Part shown: one piece after another, positions 37,441 to 46,395 of the stretch
How the letters are laid out: each line of letters opens with the position of its first letter
How positions within the stretch are numbered: position 1 is the first letter of the stretch
Notes under the pieces: generated by a model
The model's input: the letters and a program-made list of their open reading frames with translations, nothing else
What the model was told of the DNA's origin: nothing
Database searches by the model: none
Made by a program: the position numbers and the translations under genes
NCBI GenBank assembly: GCA_002728715.1
Contig: PBVQ01000003.1
Location: forward strand, 1-59,426
DNA from: Dehalococcoidia bacterium
Lineage (GTDB): Bacteria > Chloroflexota > Dehalococcoidia > Lucifugimonadales > Lucifugimonadaceae
Length of the DNA: 59,426 nucleotides
Direction of reading: 5' to 3'

Positions 37441-38356
37441 AAAAAACAAGATAATTGTAATAGTTGGAGCTACTGCAAGTGGAAAATCTAGCTTAGGTAT
37501 AAAACTAGCAAATCACCTTAGTTCTGAAATTATAAATGCTGATTCAAGGTTATTTTATAGAGGGCTCAATATTGGAACAGCTAAACCCACTAAGAGTGAA
37601 TTAAGTCTAACTAAACATCATTTAATTGATATTTTAGATCCTGATGAAAAATTTACTTTAAACAATTTTTTGATTTTAGTTCGAAGACAAATCGAAAAAT
37701 TACACAGTGAAAAAAAAATCCCCATAATTGTTGGAGGCTCAGGTCAATATATTTGGTCACTTATTGAAGGTTGGAATATACCAAAAGTAAAACCAGATAC
37801 TGAACTTAGGTCAAATCTAGAAAAACAACTTAATCAATATGGTATTGAACACCTTCAAGTTATGCTAAAAAATTTATCTGAGAAATTATATGAGCAAACA
37901 GATTTACTAAACCCAAGGAGAATTATAAGATCTATTGAAATTGCAAAAAGTTCATTAGACAATAAGGTTCAAAAGAACGAAAATCTAACGTATGATTCAT
38001 TTATTGTCGGACTAAATATAGAAAGAAAGTTACTTCACTCAAAAGTACGAAATAGATTAAACAAGATGCTAAATGATGGCTTTATCGAAGAGATCAATAC
38101 TCTAATTGCAAAAGGATATGATAGTTCTTTGCAGTCGATGAGCAGTATTGGTTACAAAGAATTTATAAATTATGTAAATGGTGAATACTCAAAAGAAGAA
38201 GCCATTGAGAAAACAATTATTTCTACAAATAGGCTAATTCGTAATCAAAATAATTGGTTCAAGCAGAGCGATGATAGAATCTTTTGGATTAATAATAATG
38301 AAGAAAAAAATTTTAATTTGTTAAAAAATCTTATAAAAAAATGGATAAAAACATAA
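37433..38356 (+). CDS. miaA: tRNA dimethylallyltransferase
   Basis: Adds the isopentenyl group to A37 of tRNAs reading UNN codons. The P-loop GATASGKSSLG sits near residues 12-22. Other MiaA hallmarks are INADSRLFYRGLNIGTAKP, the LVGGSGQY-like IVGGSGQYIW segment, and SIGYKEF in the tRNA-binding part. The length, 307 aa, is typical. It ends 43 nt before the dapF-like gene. Confidence 0.96.
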   Translation: MDKKNKIIVIVGATASGKSSLGIKLANHLSSEIINADSRLFYRGLNIGTAKPTKSELSLTKHHLIDILDPDEKFTLNNFLILVRRQIEKLHSEKKIPIIVGGSGQYIWSLIEGWNIPKVKPDTELRSNLEKQLNQYGIEHLQVMLKNLSEKLYEQTDLLNPRRIIRSIEIAKSSLDNKVQKNENLTYDSFIVGLNIERKLLHSKVRNRLNKMLNDGFIEEINTLIAKGYDSSLQSMSSIGYKEFINYVNGEYSKEEAIEKTIISTNRLIRNQNNWFKQSDDRIFWINNNEEKNFNLLKNLIKKWIKT

Positions 38357-38399
38357 AATTTCAATAATTTTTTTTTACAATATAAAATATACTTATATT

Positions 38400-39272
38400 A
38401 TGATTATTAATTTCACAAAATTACAGGGCGCAGGTAATGGCTACATAGCCATAGACGGCAGAGACATCACCGTTTCTTGGGGGAAATTAGCAAAAGAGAT
38501 GGGTGACCCAGCTTTCGGAGTTGGTTCAGACGGGATTGTAGTGGTAGAAAATTCTAAATTAGCTTCAATTAAGATGCGAGTATTCAATACTGATGGATCA
38601 GAAGCCGAAATGAGTGGTAACGGTATAAGACTATTTTCTAAATTTGTAATCGACAATAAAATTTGTTTACCAGTCAATAACGCTTTAGATATAGAAACAT
38701 TGGGAGGTATTCGAACTGTTTGGCCTGAAATTTCAAATGAAAAAATGATCTCAGCTAAAGTAGCCATGGGTAAGCCAACATTCAAAACAGAAAAGGTCCC
38801 TGTTGATGTAAAAAAAGTTGAGGATATTTCACCTGTCCAAAATTATTCTTTAAAAATCAATCATGACAAATTTAAGGAAATTAAAATAACATGCTTGTCT
38901 ATTGGTAACCCTCATGCAGTTTGTATTTTAGACACCCCTGTAGAAGAATTCCCACTTAATGATATTGGTCCATTAGTTGAGAATCATGAAATTTTCCCAA
39001 ACAGAATAAATTTCGAAATAGTTAATGTAATAAACGAAAATACTATCCGTGCAAGAATATTTGAAAGGGGAGAAGGAGAAACATTATCATCGGGAACAGG
39101 AAGTACAGCATCAGCATGTGCATCAAGAAAGTTAGGATTTGTAAAGGAAAAAGTTGAAGTGATACTTGATGGTGGGGTACTAAAAATCTCATGGGATAAT
39201 GATGGAGAAGCGTACCTTGAAGGTCCCGCAGAGGAAGTTTTCACTGGAAAATGGGAAATTAAAAATCACTAA
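38400..39272 (+). CDS. dapF: DapF-family epimerase lacking both catalytic cysteines
   Basis: Homologous over its full 290 aa to diaminopimelate epimerase, which interconverts LL- and meso-DAP by a two-cysteine acid-base mechanism. Conserved blocks are FTKLQGAGN, GVGSDG, FNTDGSEAEM, SIGNPHAV and FERGEGET. Both catalytic cysteines are replaced. The usual MCGNG reads MSGNG (Ser72, AGT at 38613-38615), and the usual ACGTG reads SSGTG (Ser231, TCG at 39090-39092). dapL follows after 14 nt, so a role in DAP/lysine synthesis is expected by context. Activity as a normal epimerase is doubtful without the thiols. It might be a different isomerase or dehydratase, or an epimerase using serines. Confidence 0.85.
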   Translation: MIINFTKLQGAGNGYIAIDGRDITVSWGKLAKEMGDPAFGVGSDGIVVVENSKLASIKMRVFNTDGSEAEMSGNGIRLFSKFVIDNKICLPVNNALDIETLGGIRTVWPEISNEKMISAKVAMGKPTFKTEKVPVDVKKVEDISPVQNYSLKINHDKFKEIKITCLSIGNPHAVCILDTPVEEFPLNDIGPLVENHEIFPNRINFEIVNVINENTIRARIFERGEGETLSSGTGSTASACASRKLGFVKEKVEVILDGGVLKISWDNDGEAYLEGPAEEVFTGKWEIKNH

Positions 39273-39286
39273 GGAAATAAATTATT

Positions 39287-40453
39287 ATGAAATTTGCTAA
39301 ACGAGTTGAACAATTACCGCCATACCTTTTTGTTAATATATCAAGAGCTATCGCAGAAAAAAAGAAACAAGGAATAGATGTCATATCTTTTGGAATTGGA
39401 GATCCAGATATTCCTACTCCTCAAAAAGTTTTAGACGCACTTATAGATTCGTCACAAAAACCAGAAAATCATAAATATCCAGAAAGTGAAGGATTACCAG
39501 AATTTCGCAAGGCTGTGGCTGAATTTTATAAAGACAGATTTAATGTGAATTTAGATTATGAAACAGAGATAATTAATTTAATTGGTGCAAAAGAGGGTAT
39601 TGCTCATGCCGCTCTATGCTTTATAGACCCAGGAGATATTTCATTAAGTACTAACCCAGCATACCCTGTGTACGAAATAGGTACTATGTTTGCTGGTGGT
39701 CAAACTCACTTTTTGAATTTAGAAGAAAAAAATCAATATCTCGTTGATTTTACTTCAATTCCAACAAATATAGCAAAAAAAGCAAAAACATTATGGTTAA
39801 ATTACCCAAACAATCCAACAGGAGCTATTGCTCCTATATCATTTTTTGAAGAAGCAGTTAAATTTTGTAAGGAATTTGATATAGCCCTACTACATGATGC
39901 TGCTTACACAGAAGTAACTTATGATGATTATGTTGCTCCAAGTATTCTACAGGTTGAGGGAGCTATGGATATTGCGATGGAATTCCACTCTTTATCGAAG
40001 ACTGCCAATATGACTGGCTGGAGAGTAGGTATGGCTGCAGGTAATAAAGACATGGTTAATGCACTTATGAGAGTAAAATCTAACATAGATTCAGGCCTAT
40101 CTCAATCAAATCAGTATATGGGAATAGCAGCGTTGAAACTTAGCGACGATTGGTATAAGCAAAACAATGAAATTTATAAAAAAAGAAGAGATAAAGTAGT
40201 AGATGTATTAAATAGTATCGGAGTAAAAACAGTAAAGCCTAAAGGAGGCTTGTACATATGGACCCCTGTACCAAAAGGTTATACATCTGCTGAATTTGCA
40301 GAGAAACTACTAAATGAAGCAAACGTTGTTGTAACCCCGGGTAATGGATACGGTGATGCAGGTGAAGGTTATATTAGACTTTCATTAACTATCCCGGATG
40401 ACCAGATAGATGAAGGATTAATTCGACTGTCAAAAATTAGAGTTAGTTCCTAA
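39287..40453 (+). CDS. dapL: LL-diaminopimelate aminotransferase
   Basis: A class I PLP aminotransferase that converts tetrahydrodipicolinate directly to LL-DAP, bypassing succinyl or acetyl intermediates. Diagnostic segments include FGIGDPDIPTP, KYPESEGLPEFR, LNYPNNPTGA and the PLP-lysine motif SLSKTANMTGWRVG. The C-terminal substrate arginine lies in YIRLSL. The length, 388 aa, matches the shorter DapL2-type branch. The 14-nt gap to dapF supports the assignment over a general aspartate aminotransferase. Its ATG has AAGGA seven to eight bases upstream. Confidence 0.9.
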   Translation: MKFAKRVEQLPPYLFVNISRAIAEKKKQGIDVISFGIGDPDIPTPQKVLDALIDSSQKPENHKYPESEGLPEFRKAVAEFYKDRFNVNLDYETEIINLIGAKEGIAHAALCFIDPGDISLSTNPAYPVYEIGTMFAGGQTHFLNLEEKNQYLVDFTSIPTNIAKKAKTLWLNYPNNPTGAIAPISFFEEAVKFCKEFDIALLHDAAYTEVTYDDYVAPSILQVEGAMDIAMEFHSLSKTANMTGWRVGMAAGNKDMVNALMRVKSNIDSGLSQSNQYMGIAALKLSDDWYKQNNEIYKKRRDKVVDVLNSIGVKTVKPKGGLYIWTPVPKGYTSAEFAEKLLNEANVVVTPGNGYGDAGEGYIRLSLTIPDDQIDEGLIRLSKIRVSS

Positions 40454-40463
40454 ATAATACTTA

Positions 40464-41603
40464 ATGCCAAAACATAAAACCTACAAAACTGGACCGTTCT
40501 TTGAAAGAGCAGTACTTGTTGGTATAAGTTTAAGAAACAAAGAGAATAATTGGAGTATAGATGATTCCCTTTCAGAACTTTCTCAACTAGCAATAGCCGC
40601 AAAAACCAATCCTATAACTCGATTTTCACAATCATTAAATTCCCCTAGTCAAACGTATTTAGGAAAGGGTAAATTAAATGAACTAAAAGATTTGATTGAT
40701 AAAAAAAAAATAAATGTTGCAATATTCGATGATGAATTAAATCCAAATCAACAAAGGATGCTAGAAGACCAACTAAAAATAAAGGTTATTGATAGAACAG
40801 CACTAATTATTGATGTGTTTGCACAAAGAGCAAATACAAAAGAAGGGCGTTTGCAAATTGAATTAGCCCAAACAGAATATTTGTTACCTAGATTAGCTGG
40901 ACAATGGTCCCATCTTGAGAGATTAGGTGGTGGTGTTGGAACTAGAGGACCTGGTGAAACTCAAATTGAAACTGACAGAAGATTAGTTAGAAAAAAAATT
41001 AGTAGAATTAAAAAGGAAATAGATAGAATAAAAAGTCAGAGAGAAAACCAAAGAAATAATAGATATAACAATTTAACTAACAATGTTTCAATAGTTGGAT
41101 ATACAAATGCAGGCAAATCAGCATTATTTAATAACTTAACAAGTTCAAAAGTAATCGAAAAAAATCAATTGTTTTCAACGTTAGATACTACTTCAAGAAA
41201 ATTATTTATAAACACAGATCTTAACTGCATAATAAGTGACACTGTTGGATTTGTAAATAAACTTCCACCTATACTAGTAGCTGCCTTTAGAACAACTCTT
41301 GAAGAGTCTATTAATTCTCAATTATTATTACATGTTTCAGATATATCAAGCCCGTACCTTATTGAGCAAATCACAGTAGTAAATAAACAACTTAATGAAC
41401 TTGGAATAGGTAACAAACCAAAAATTCTAGTTCTAAATAAAAAAGACCTTATAAGTGCAAAAGAATATGACCTAATCGATAAAAATATATATAAAAAAAT
41501 ATACGAAACCGGAATAACATATGAAGACATAATTTTATCTTCAGCCCAAGAAAATTGGGGTATAACAGAAATCAAAACATCTATAAAACAATTCTTCAAC
41601 TAA
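40464..41603 (+). CDS. hflX: GTPase HflX
   Basis: A ribosome-associated GTPase that splits stalled ribosomes. The N-terminal HflX domain contains NPNQQRMLE and DRTALIIDVFA, followed by the GGVGTRGPGETQIETDRR linker. The G domain has G1 (GYTNAGKSAL), G3 (DTVGF), G4 (NKKD) and a G5-like SSAQ. The length, 379 aa, is normal for compact HflX. A 92-bp gap follows, before ctpA; I see no tRNA or clear terminator in it. Confidence 0.95.
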   Translation: MPKHKTYKTGPFFERAVLVGISLRNKENNWSIDDSLSELSQLAIAAKTNPITRFSQSLNSPSQTYLGKGKLNELKDLIDKKKINVAIFDDELNPNQQRMLEDQLKIKVIDRTALIIDVFAQRANTKEGRLQIELAQTEYLLPRLAGQWSHLERLGGGVGTRGPGETQIETDRRLVRKKISRIKKEIDRIKSQRENQRNNRYNNLTNNVSIVGYTNAGKSALFNNLTSSKVIEKNQLFSTLDTTSRKLFINTDLNCIISDTVGFVNKLPPILVAAFRTTLEESINSQLLLHVSDISSPYLIEQITVVNKQLNELGIGNKPKILVLNKKDLISAKEYDLIDKNIYKKIYETGITYEDIILSSAQENWGITEIKTSIKQFFN

Positions 41604-41695
41604 CTGCACCTTAAATCGAACGTCGCACTATCATTGTTATGTAAAGTTAGCAGTAGTACTAGAATACTAAACTAAATACGAGTAAAATATATAAT

Positions 41696-42907
41696 ATGAA
41701 AAAAATTCTATTAATATTACTTACAAGCATATTTGTTATTAGCTGTTTTGATAGTTCTGATAAATCTAAAACGATCGAAATTACAAATAAATCTAACGAA
41801 TATAATGATGAAAAAATTTCAGATGAATTAAAGATTATCTGGGAAGCTTATGAAATACTAGCCGAAGAATATATAGATAAGGAAAATCTAAATCCTGAAA
41901 ATCTTGCAGAAGAAGCAATTAAAGGCATGTTGAACTCACTAAATGACCCCTACACATCATATGTCCCTCCAGAAACGTTTAAAATTGACCAAGAAAGCTT
42001 TATGGGTCATTTTGGCGGAATAGGAGCAAATGTTGAAGATTCACCTGATAATAATGGGATATTAATTACAAAACCTATGCCAAATACGCCAGCTGAAAAT
42101 TCTGGAATAAAATCTGGGGATAGAATTATCAGGATTAATGGTGAGGATTCTACTAAAATGACTTTATTAGAGGCGGTTAACAAAATCAGAGGAGAAAAAG
42201 GTACTCCAGTAACACTTACGATAAAAAGAATTGGAGTAGAAACCGAACTTGACATAACAATTATAAGAGACATTATTGACACCCCAAGTGTTGATTCATA
42301 TGAGGTGCCTGATACAGATTTTGTTAGAATTGTTATATCTCAATTCACCGCCAAAACCCATGATGAAATTATTAAAATTATTGACAAGCATACAGATGAA
42401 AACATCAAAGGTTTTATTTTGGATTTAAGAGGTAACCCTGGAGGCCTTCTAAGCTCTACAGTAAATGTTGCTTCCCTATTCATTGATGAAGGTCTGATTA
42501 CTTACGAAATAACCTCAGATGGTAATCGAGAAGAGTGGAATGTAAGAAAAACAAAAGATTATAAAAACTTACCAATTGTGACTTTAGTTGACAGATATTC
42601 AGCAAGTGGATCTGAGGTCCTCGCTGGAGCATTACAAGATCATAAAAGATCAATAATAATTGGTGAAAAAACTTTTGGTAAAGGAAGTGTCAATATGATG
42701 AGTTCCCTTTCAAATGAGGGAGGTATATACGTAACAATAGGAAGATGGTACACCCCAAATGGTAGGTTAATTGAAAAGCTAGGAATAGAGCCTGATTTAA
42801 TTATTGAAAACAAATTATTATCTGAATTGAATGCATATGATAAAGATTTTGTTGATTTGCAGCTTAATGCAGCAATTACCCAATTAAATTTTGAGATAAG
42901 AAACTAA
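41696..42907 (+). CDS. ctpA: S41-family C-terminal processing peptidase (lipoprotein)
   Basis: A membrane-anchored serine protease that cleaves proteins near their C-termini, outside the cytoplasm. A short hydrophobic signal ends in VISC (lipidated Cys about 17). A PDZ domain (about 100-185) includes GIGANVEDSP and SGIKSGDRI. The protease domain carries LRGNPGG, the serine region YSASGSEVLAGAL (301-313) and the Lys in GEKTFGKG (323-330). The length, 403 aa, is typical. smpB begins 1 nt after the stop and ssrA lies just beyond. In E. coli the related Tsp/Prc destroys SsrA-tagged proteins in the periplasm, which makes this order suggestive. Confidence 0.94.
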   Translation: MKKILLILLTSIFVISCFDSSDKSKTIEITNKSNEYNDEKISDELKIIWEAYEILAEEYIDKENLNPENLAEEAIKGMLNSLNDPYTSYVPPETFKIDQESFMGHFGGIGANVEDSPDNNGILITKPMPNTPAENSGIKSGDRIIRINGEDSTKMTLLEAVNKIRGEKGTPVTLTIKRIGVETELDITIIRDIIDTPSVDSYEVPDTDFVRIVISQFTAKTHDEIIKIIDKHTDENIKGFILDLRGNPGGLLSSTVNVASLFIDEGLITYEITSDGNREEWNVRKTKDYKNLPIVTLVDRYSASGSEVLAGALQDHKRSIIIGEKTFGKGSVNMMSSLSNEGGIYVTIGRWYTPNGRLIEKLGIEPDLIIENKLLSELNAYDKDFVDLQLNAAITQLNFEIRN

Positions 42908-42908
42908 T

Positions 42909-43385
42909 ATGAAATCAAAAGATTCAAGTTTAGCTACCAACCGTAAAGCCAGATATGACTATTCTATATCTGAAACATTTGAAGCTGGTTTAGTACTTTT
43001 AGGGACTGAAATAAAATCTATTAGAGAAGGTAAAATAAATATTTCGGAGGGATACATTTACATAAAAAATAATGAAGCATGGTTAGAAAATGCAAATATT
43101 CCTATTTATTCTCCAGCGGGAGAATTCAATCAACATGACCCCTACAGATCAAAAAAATTACTACTTACAAAAAAACAAATAAATTATATAAAAAGTGAAA
43201 TAGAAAAATCAGGTTTTTCTGCAATTCCTCTAAAAATATACATAAAAAAAAGAGTTGCAAAATTGCTTTTTGGAATAGGTAAAGGTAAAAAGCAATATGA
43301 TAAAAGAGAAGTTATTAAAAAGAGAGATTCAGACAGAATAATTGAACGTGCAATGAAAAAAAGAATATCAGATTTTCAAAAGTAA
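42909..43385 (+). CDS. smpB: SsrA-binding protein SmpB
   Basis: Binds the tRNA-like part of tmRNA and delivers it to stalled ribosomes. Typical motifs are NRKARYDYSISETFEAGLVL at the N-terminus, GTEIKSIREGK, and the basic C-terminal tail (KKQYDKREVIKKRD) that occupies the empty mRNA channel. The length, 158 aa, is normal. The ssrA gene starts 24 nt after the stop, on the same strand. Confidence 0.97.
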   Translation: MKSKDSSLATNRKARYDYSISETFEAGLVLLGTEIKSIREGKINISEGYIYIKNNEAWLENANIPIYSPAGEFNQHDPYRSKKLLLTKKQINYIKSEIEKSGFSAIPLKIYIKKRVAKLLFGIGKGKKQYDKREVIKKRDSDRIIERAMKKRISDFQK

Positions 43386-43401
43386 TATATATATATATAA
43401 T
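43373..43401 (+). promoter_or_regulatory. Candidate ssrA promoter
   Basis: A perfect TATAAT (43396-43401) lies 8 nt before the inferred 5' end of tmRNA at 43410, with TTTTCA (43373-43378) 17 nt further upstream inside the end of smpB. The spacing to the mature end is right for direct transcription, although processing from an smpB transcript is also possible. Confidence 0.5.
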
Positions 43402-43409
43402 AGATACAT

Positions 43410-43765
43410 GGGGACGCGTGGTTTAGACAGGAATTTATTTTTTTGATTTGCGGGTCGTGGCACCGTGCACCACGTAAAAAGCGGTAAAATTATAAATGGC
43501 GATAAAGAATTCGCTCTCGCTGCCTAATAATTAGTTAGCGACGTTCAAAATTTTTTCTGCTCGATGGAATTTTTTGAACGACGATTAGTCGAGCTGCAGT
43601 GTATGATTTGTTAGTATCATATAAATAAGAACCCACTAACTGGTCATTGTAATTTCTGCCGACGGGATTATTACAATGATAAGATTTTTTCCGACGGCTA
43701 CACTCGTAGAGGTCAGACTTATAACTTTTCTGGACGGGGAGTTCAACTCTCCCCCGTCTCCACCA
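43410..43765 (+). ncRNA. ssrA: tmRNA (SsrA)
   Basis: Rescues stalled ribosomes and adds a degradation tag. The 5' GGGGACG (43410-43416) pairs with CGTCTCC (43755-43761) as a seven-pair acceptor stem with one G-U, followed by A and an encoded CCA. The D-arm analogue GTGGTTTAGACAGG and the T-arm (GGGGAG, loop TTCAACT, CTCCCC) are clear. The tag frame ends in ...NGDKEFALAA with tandem TAA stops (43525-43530); the frame is open from about GGT 43483, but the resume codon is uncertain. The ALAA end is the usual ClpXP-type degron. Helices between 43530 and 43700 fit the pseudoknot region. It ends 4 nt before the convergent ATPase gene. Confidence 0.96.
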
Positions 43766-43769
43766 TTGT

Positions 43770-44417
43770 TTATTTTGTGTTTAAAGTATAATCTGATACC
43801 GGACCAGAAAAAATAATTTTACCATCATCTATTTGTATAATTTCATCTGAAAAAATCTTTGCAGAATTAATATCATGTGTAACAAGAATAATAGTTTTTC
43901 GTAAAGATTGTATTTCCCTAAGCAACTCATAAAACTCTAGTTTAGATGCTTGATCAATTGAAGATAATGGTTCGTCCATTATAATAATTTCCCTAGATTG
44001 AGAGAGGCAAAATGCAAGCCAAACCCTTTGTTTTTCACCCTCAGACAAATCATAAAAATATTTAGAATATAATTTCCTAATCCCACACTGAGAGAGATAT
44101 TTATCTATTAGTTTATATTTATATTTTTTATCCATATTTAATAATGTCATACCAGATAAGACTATTTCATAAACTTTAAGAAAAGGGGGATCTTGTATTT
44201 TTTGGGGAATGTATGAAATTTTTTCTGAAATAGGTGCAATAATCTCTCCACTTGAGGGATTAATATTAGATGTTAGCAGGCTAAGTAAAGTAGTCTTACC
44301 AGACCCATTAGCACCAACAATACTTGTAAATTTTTCAGGAGCTATAGAAACATCAATTTTATCTATAATTTTCACATTATTCACAATATATTCTACATTT
44401 TTTAATAAAATTTTCAT
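43770..44417 (-). CDS. ABC transporter ATP-binding protein (iron/cobalamin type)
   Basis: The cytoplasmic ATPase of a FecE/BtuD-like importer, 215 aa. Walker A GANGSGKTTLL is at 35-45, the ABC signature LSEGEKQR at 124-131, Walker B IIIMDEP at 144-150, and the H-loop is in LVTHD. The length is short for FecE (about 255 aa). It overlaps the permease gene by 4 nt (ATGA). The ligand is not decidable from sequence; siderophore iron, heme or cobalamin are the family options. Confidence 0.92.
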   Translation of the reverse strand: MKILLKNVEYIVNNVKIIDKIDVSIAPEKFTSIVGANGSGKTTLLSLLTSNINPSSGEIIAPISEKISYIPQKIQDPPFLKVYEIVLSGMTLLNMDKKYKYKLIDKYLSQCGIRKLYSKYFYDLSEGEKQRVWLAFCLSQSREIIIMDEPLSSIDQASKLEFYELLREIQSLRKTIILVTHDINSAKIFSDEIIQIDDGKIIFSGPVSDYTLNTK

Positions 44418-45394
44418 TTTAGCTTTAACCTATAACCTATAAAAATCATTAATGGAGCTGCAAATGCTGTAGTTATCATTCCAACGGGTAATTCAGTTGG
44501 AGAAAACAAACTTCTAGCAATTTGGTCAGCAAAAAGAACAAATACCCCCCCAATTAAAATAGTTAATACTAATAGTTTTTTTGAATCATTTCCTATAATA
44601 TTTCTTGCTATATGAGGAGACAACAAACCAACAAAACCAACAATACCAGCAGCATAAACTGAGGTTGATGCAAGTACACCAGCTATCGTTATACAAACTA
44701 ATCTTGATTTTCCTGGATTAACTCCTAATGTTTTTGCAAGTGTATCTCCTAAAAGTAAAGGTGTAAACGAGTTAATAAAAAATATTGAAATGGCTATTGA
44801 TAATACAAACACAAAAAATGTATAGATTAATATTTCCCAACTACTAGAGGAAAAAGATCCAGATATTAGGCCTAAAGCTTGAGAAGGAAATACCTTACCA
44901 TATGACACTACTCCAGTGCTAAGAGCAACACTAATTGCGCCTAAAGCAATACCAATAATTGTAATTTTTATTGGAGGGAAATCTTTTTTATATAAAATTA
45001 CTACAAGAATAGAAGAAACAACTAATCCTCCAATAACACTTGAAAGAAATAAATTAATATTACTAAAACTTATAATTCCTGCAACAACAAAAGCTTTGAA
45101 AAAACTAGCTCCTCCTCCAACTCCAAAAATATGAGGATCTCCAAATGGAGAGCGTGTTGAAAATTGTATGAGAGCACCAGAGAGGCCTAGACTGCAACCA
45201 ACGATAAAACTACATAGTATCCGAGGTATTCTAATATCCCAAATAATTGTGTAAAGAATGTTTTCTTGATCACGATTTATTATTACAGAAAAAACTTCTC
45301 TTAGAGAATTATCATATGCACCCTTAGATAATCCCCAGTAGACTGAAATAACCGTGAGAAACACTAAGAGTGCATATGAGTAATATTTTTTCAA
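44414..45394 (-). CDS. FecCD-family ABC transporter permease
   Basis: A membrane-embedded permease, 326 aa, with about ten hydrophobic helices. It has the FecCD hallmarks CSLGLSGALIQ near the N-terminal third, GDTLAKTLGVNPGKSRL before the coupling helix, and the VGFVGLLSPHIAR motif in the C-terminal part. It transports iron-siderophore, heme or cobalamin complexes together with the adjacent ATPase and binding protein. It starts 8 nt after the binding-protein stop. Confidence 0.94.
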   Translation of the reverse strand: MKKYYSYALLVFLTVISVYWGLSKGAYDNSLREVFSVIINRDQENILYTIIWDIRIPRILCSFIVGCSLGLSGALIQFSTRSPFGDPHIFGVGGGASFFKAFVVAGIISFSNINLFLSSVIGGLVVSSILVVILYKKDFPPIKITIIGIALGAISVALSTGVVSYGKVFPSQALGLISGSFSSSSWEILIYTFFVFVLSIAISIFFINSFTPLLLGDTLAKTLGVNPGKSRLVCITIAGVLASTSVYAAGIVGFVGLLSPHIARNIIGNDSKKLLVLTILIGGVFVLFADQIARSLFSPTELPVGMITTAFAAPLMIFIGYRLKLK

Positions 45395-45402
45395 TTTTTA
45401 GA

Positions 45403-46395
45403 CTAAAAGTTTTCTTTCATGAAGGCTACAGCATCAACAATCCTTGGACCAGGTGAATTAAGAAAGATTACTACATCTGATTCAATGACCTTGTTTGTTT
45501 GCATAGCTTTTAAACCCTTGAATGGAGGAATAAAGCCCAGAGACTGAGATAGTCTAGGAGCAGGCTCAGGAGCAGGCGTTATTGTGAATATCATATCGGG
45601 ATTTGCCCTCAAGATTTGCTCGGTAGACATAAGAGCAAAGCCAGGATAAGGACCACTATCTTCAGCATCACCTGCTGCATTTTCAAGACCCGCTAAGCTT
45701 GCAATCAAACCAGTATATGATTTTTTTGTAGCAGCATACAAATTTTGATCTTGATCCCCTATTAACATTAAAGCAGTTTTACCTTCTGCACCAGTACCAT
45801 ATGTCACTAGGTCTTGCTTTATAACCTCTACTACACTCTCTGCATACCCTGTGTCTCCTAGAATAGTTCCTATATTTATTAATGAATTATATAAATCATC
45901 AATTGTTTCTATCTTTATTGCAAACACCTTTAAGCCCAACTGTTGCAATTGACCTATAAATCTCGACTGAGTTAGAGCTTCGATAATTACTAGGTCCGGA
46001 TTTTGCGCAACTAAATCTTCAATAGATGGGTCGTATGAGCTACCTACGCTTGGCAAACTATTTACCTCTGCAGGATACCTAGAAGCCCTATCTCTTATAA
46101 TTGCAGTACCTCCAGCTTTGTACAGGATTTCAGTAGCACTTGGACTAATAGTTGCAATCCTGTTTGGGATTGAGTCAAATGACACTTTGTTTCCAAGTGC
46201 ATCAATTACAGAAAATTCGACTTTAAGATCTTCAGCTTTTTTTGCTGGCAATGGATCAGCAGCTGGATCAGGATCAATAGATGGCGCCGCTTCTGCTGGA
46301 GCCAAAGGCTGCTTCGGGTTTGAAGATGAAGCTTCCTCCCCTGATGAACAGGCTACTGACAAGATTAGAACCATTAACAATAATATTCTTTGCAT
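45403..46395 (-). CDS. Iron/cobalamin ABC transporter substrate-binding lipoprotein
   Basis: A class III periplasmic-binding-type lipoprotein, 330 aa. A signal peptide ends at SVAC (Cys16), followed by a Ser/Pro/Ala-rich linker (about 17-52) and a TroA/BtuF-like domain. Typical segments are IATISPSATEILYKAGG, VGSSYDPSIEDLVAQNPDLVI and MSTEQILRANPDMIF. It heads a three-gene importer operon. Like the binding protein at the start of the window, its coding sequence is richer in GC than nearby genes. Confidence 0.92.
   Translation of the reverse strand: MQRILLLMVLILSVACSSGEEASSSNPKQPLAPAEAAPSIDPDPAADPLPAKKAEDLKVEFSVIDALGNKVSFDSIPNRIATISPSATEILYKAGGTAIIRDRASRYPAEVNSLPSVGSSYDPSIEDLVAQNPDLVIIEALTQSRFIGQLQQLGLKVFAIKIETIDDLYNSLINIGTILGDTGYAESVVEVIKQDLVTYGTGAEGKTALMLIGDQDQNLYAATKKSYTGLIASLAGLENAAGDAEDSGPYPGFALMSTEQILRANPDMIFTITPAPEPAPRLSQSLGFIPPFKGLKAMQTNKVIESDVVIFLNSPGPRIVDAVAFMKENF

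Noticed and set aside
41604-41695. Possible tRNA or small RNA in the hflX-ctpA gap
   Set aside because: No T-arm consensus, acceptor stem or CCA is present, and only a weak hairpin (around TAGTACTAGAATACTA) can be drawn.
43410-43530. Protein-coding gene in the 5' part of the ssrA region
   Set aside because: The short frame ending in ALAA is the tmRNA tag; the acceptor stem, T-arm and CCA show that the region is an RNA gene.
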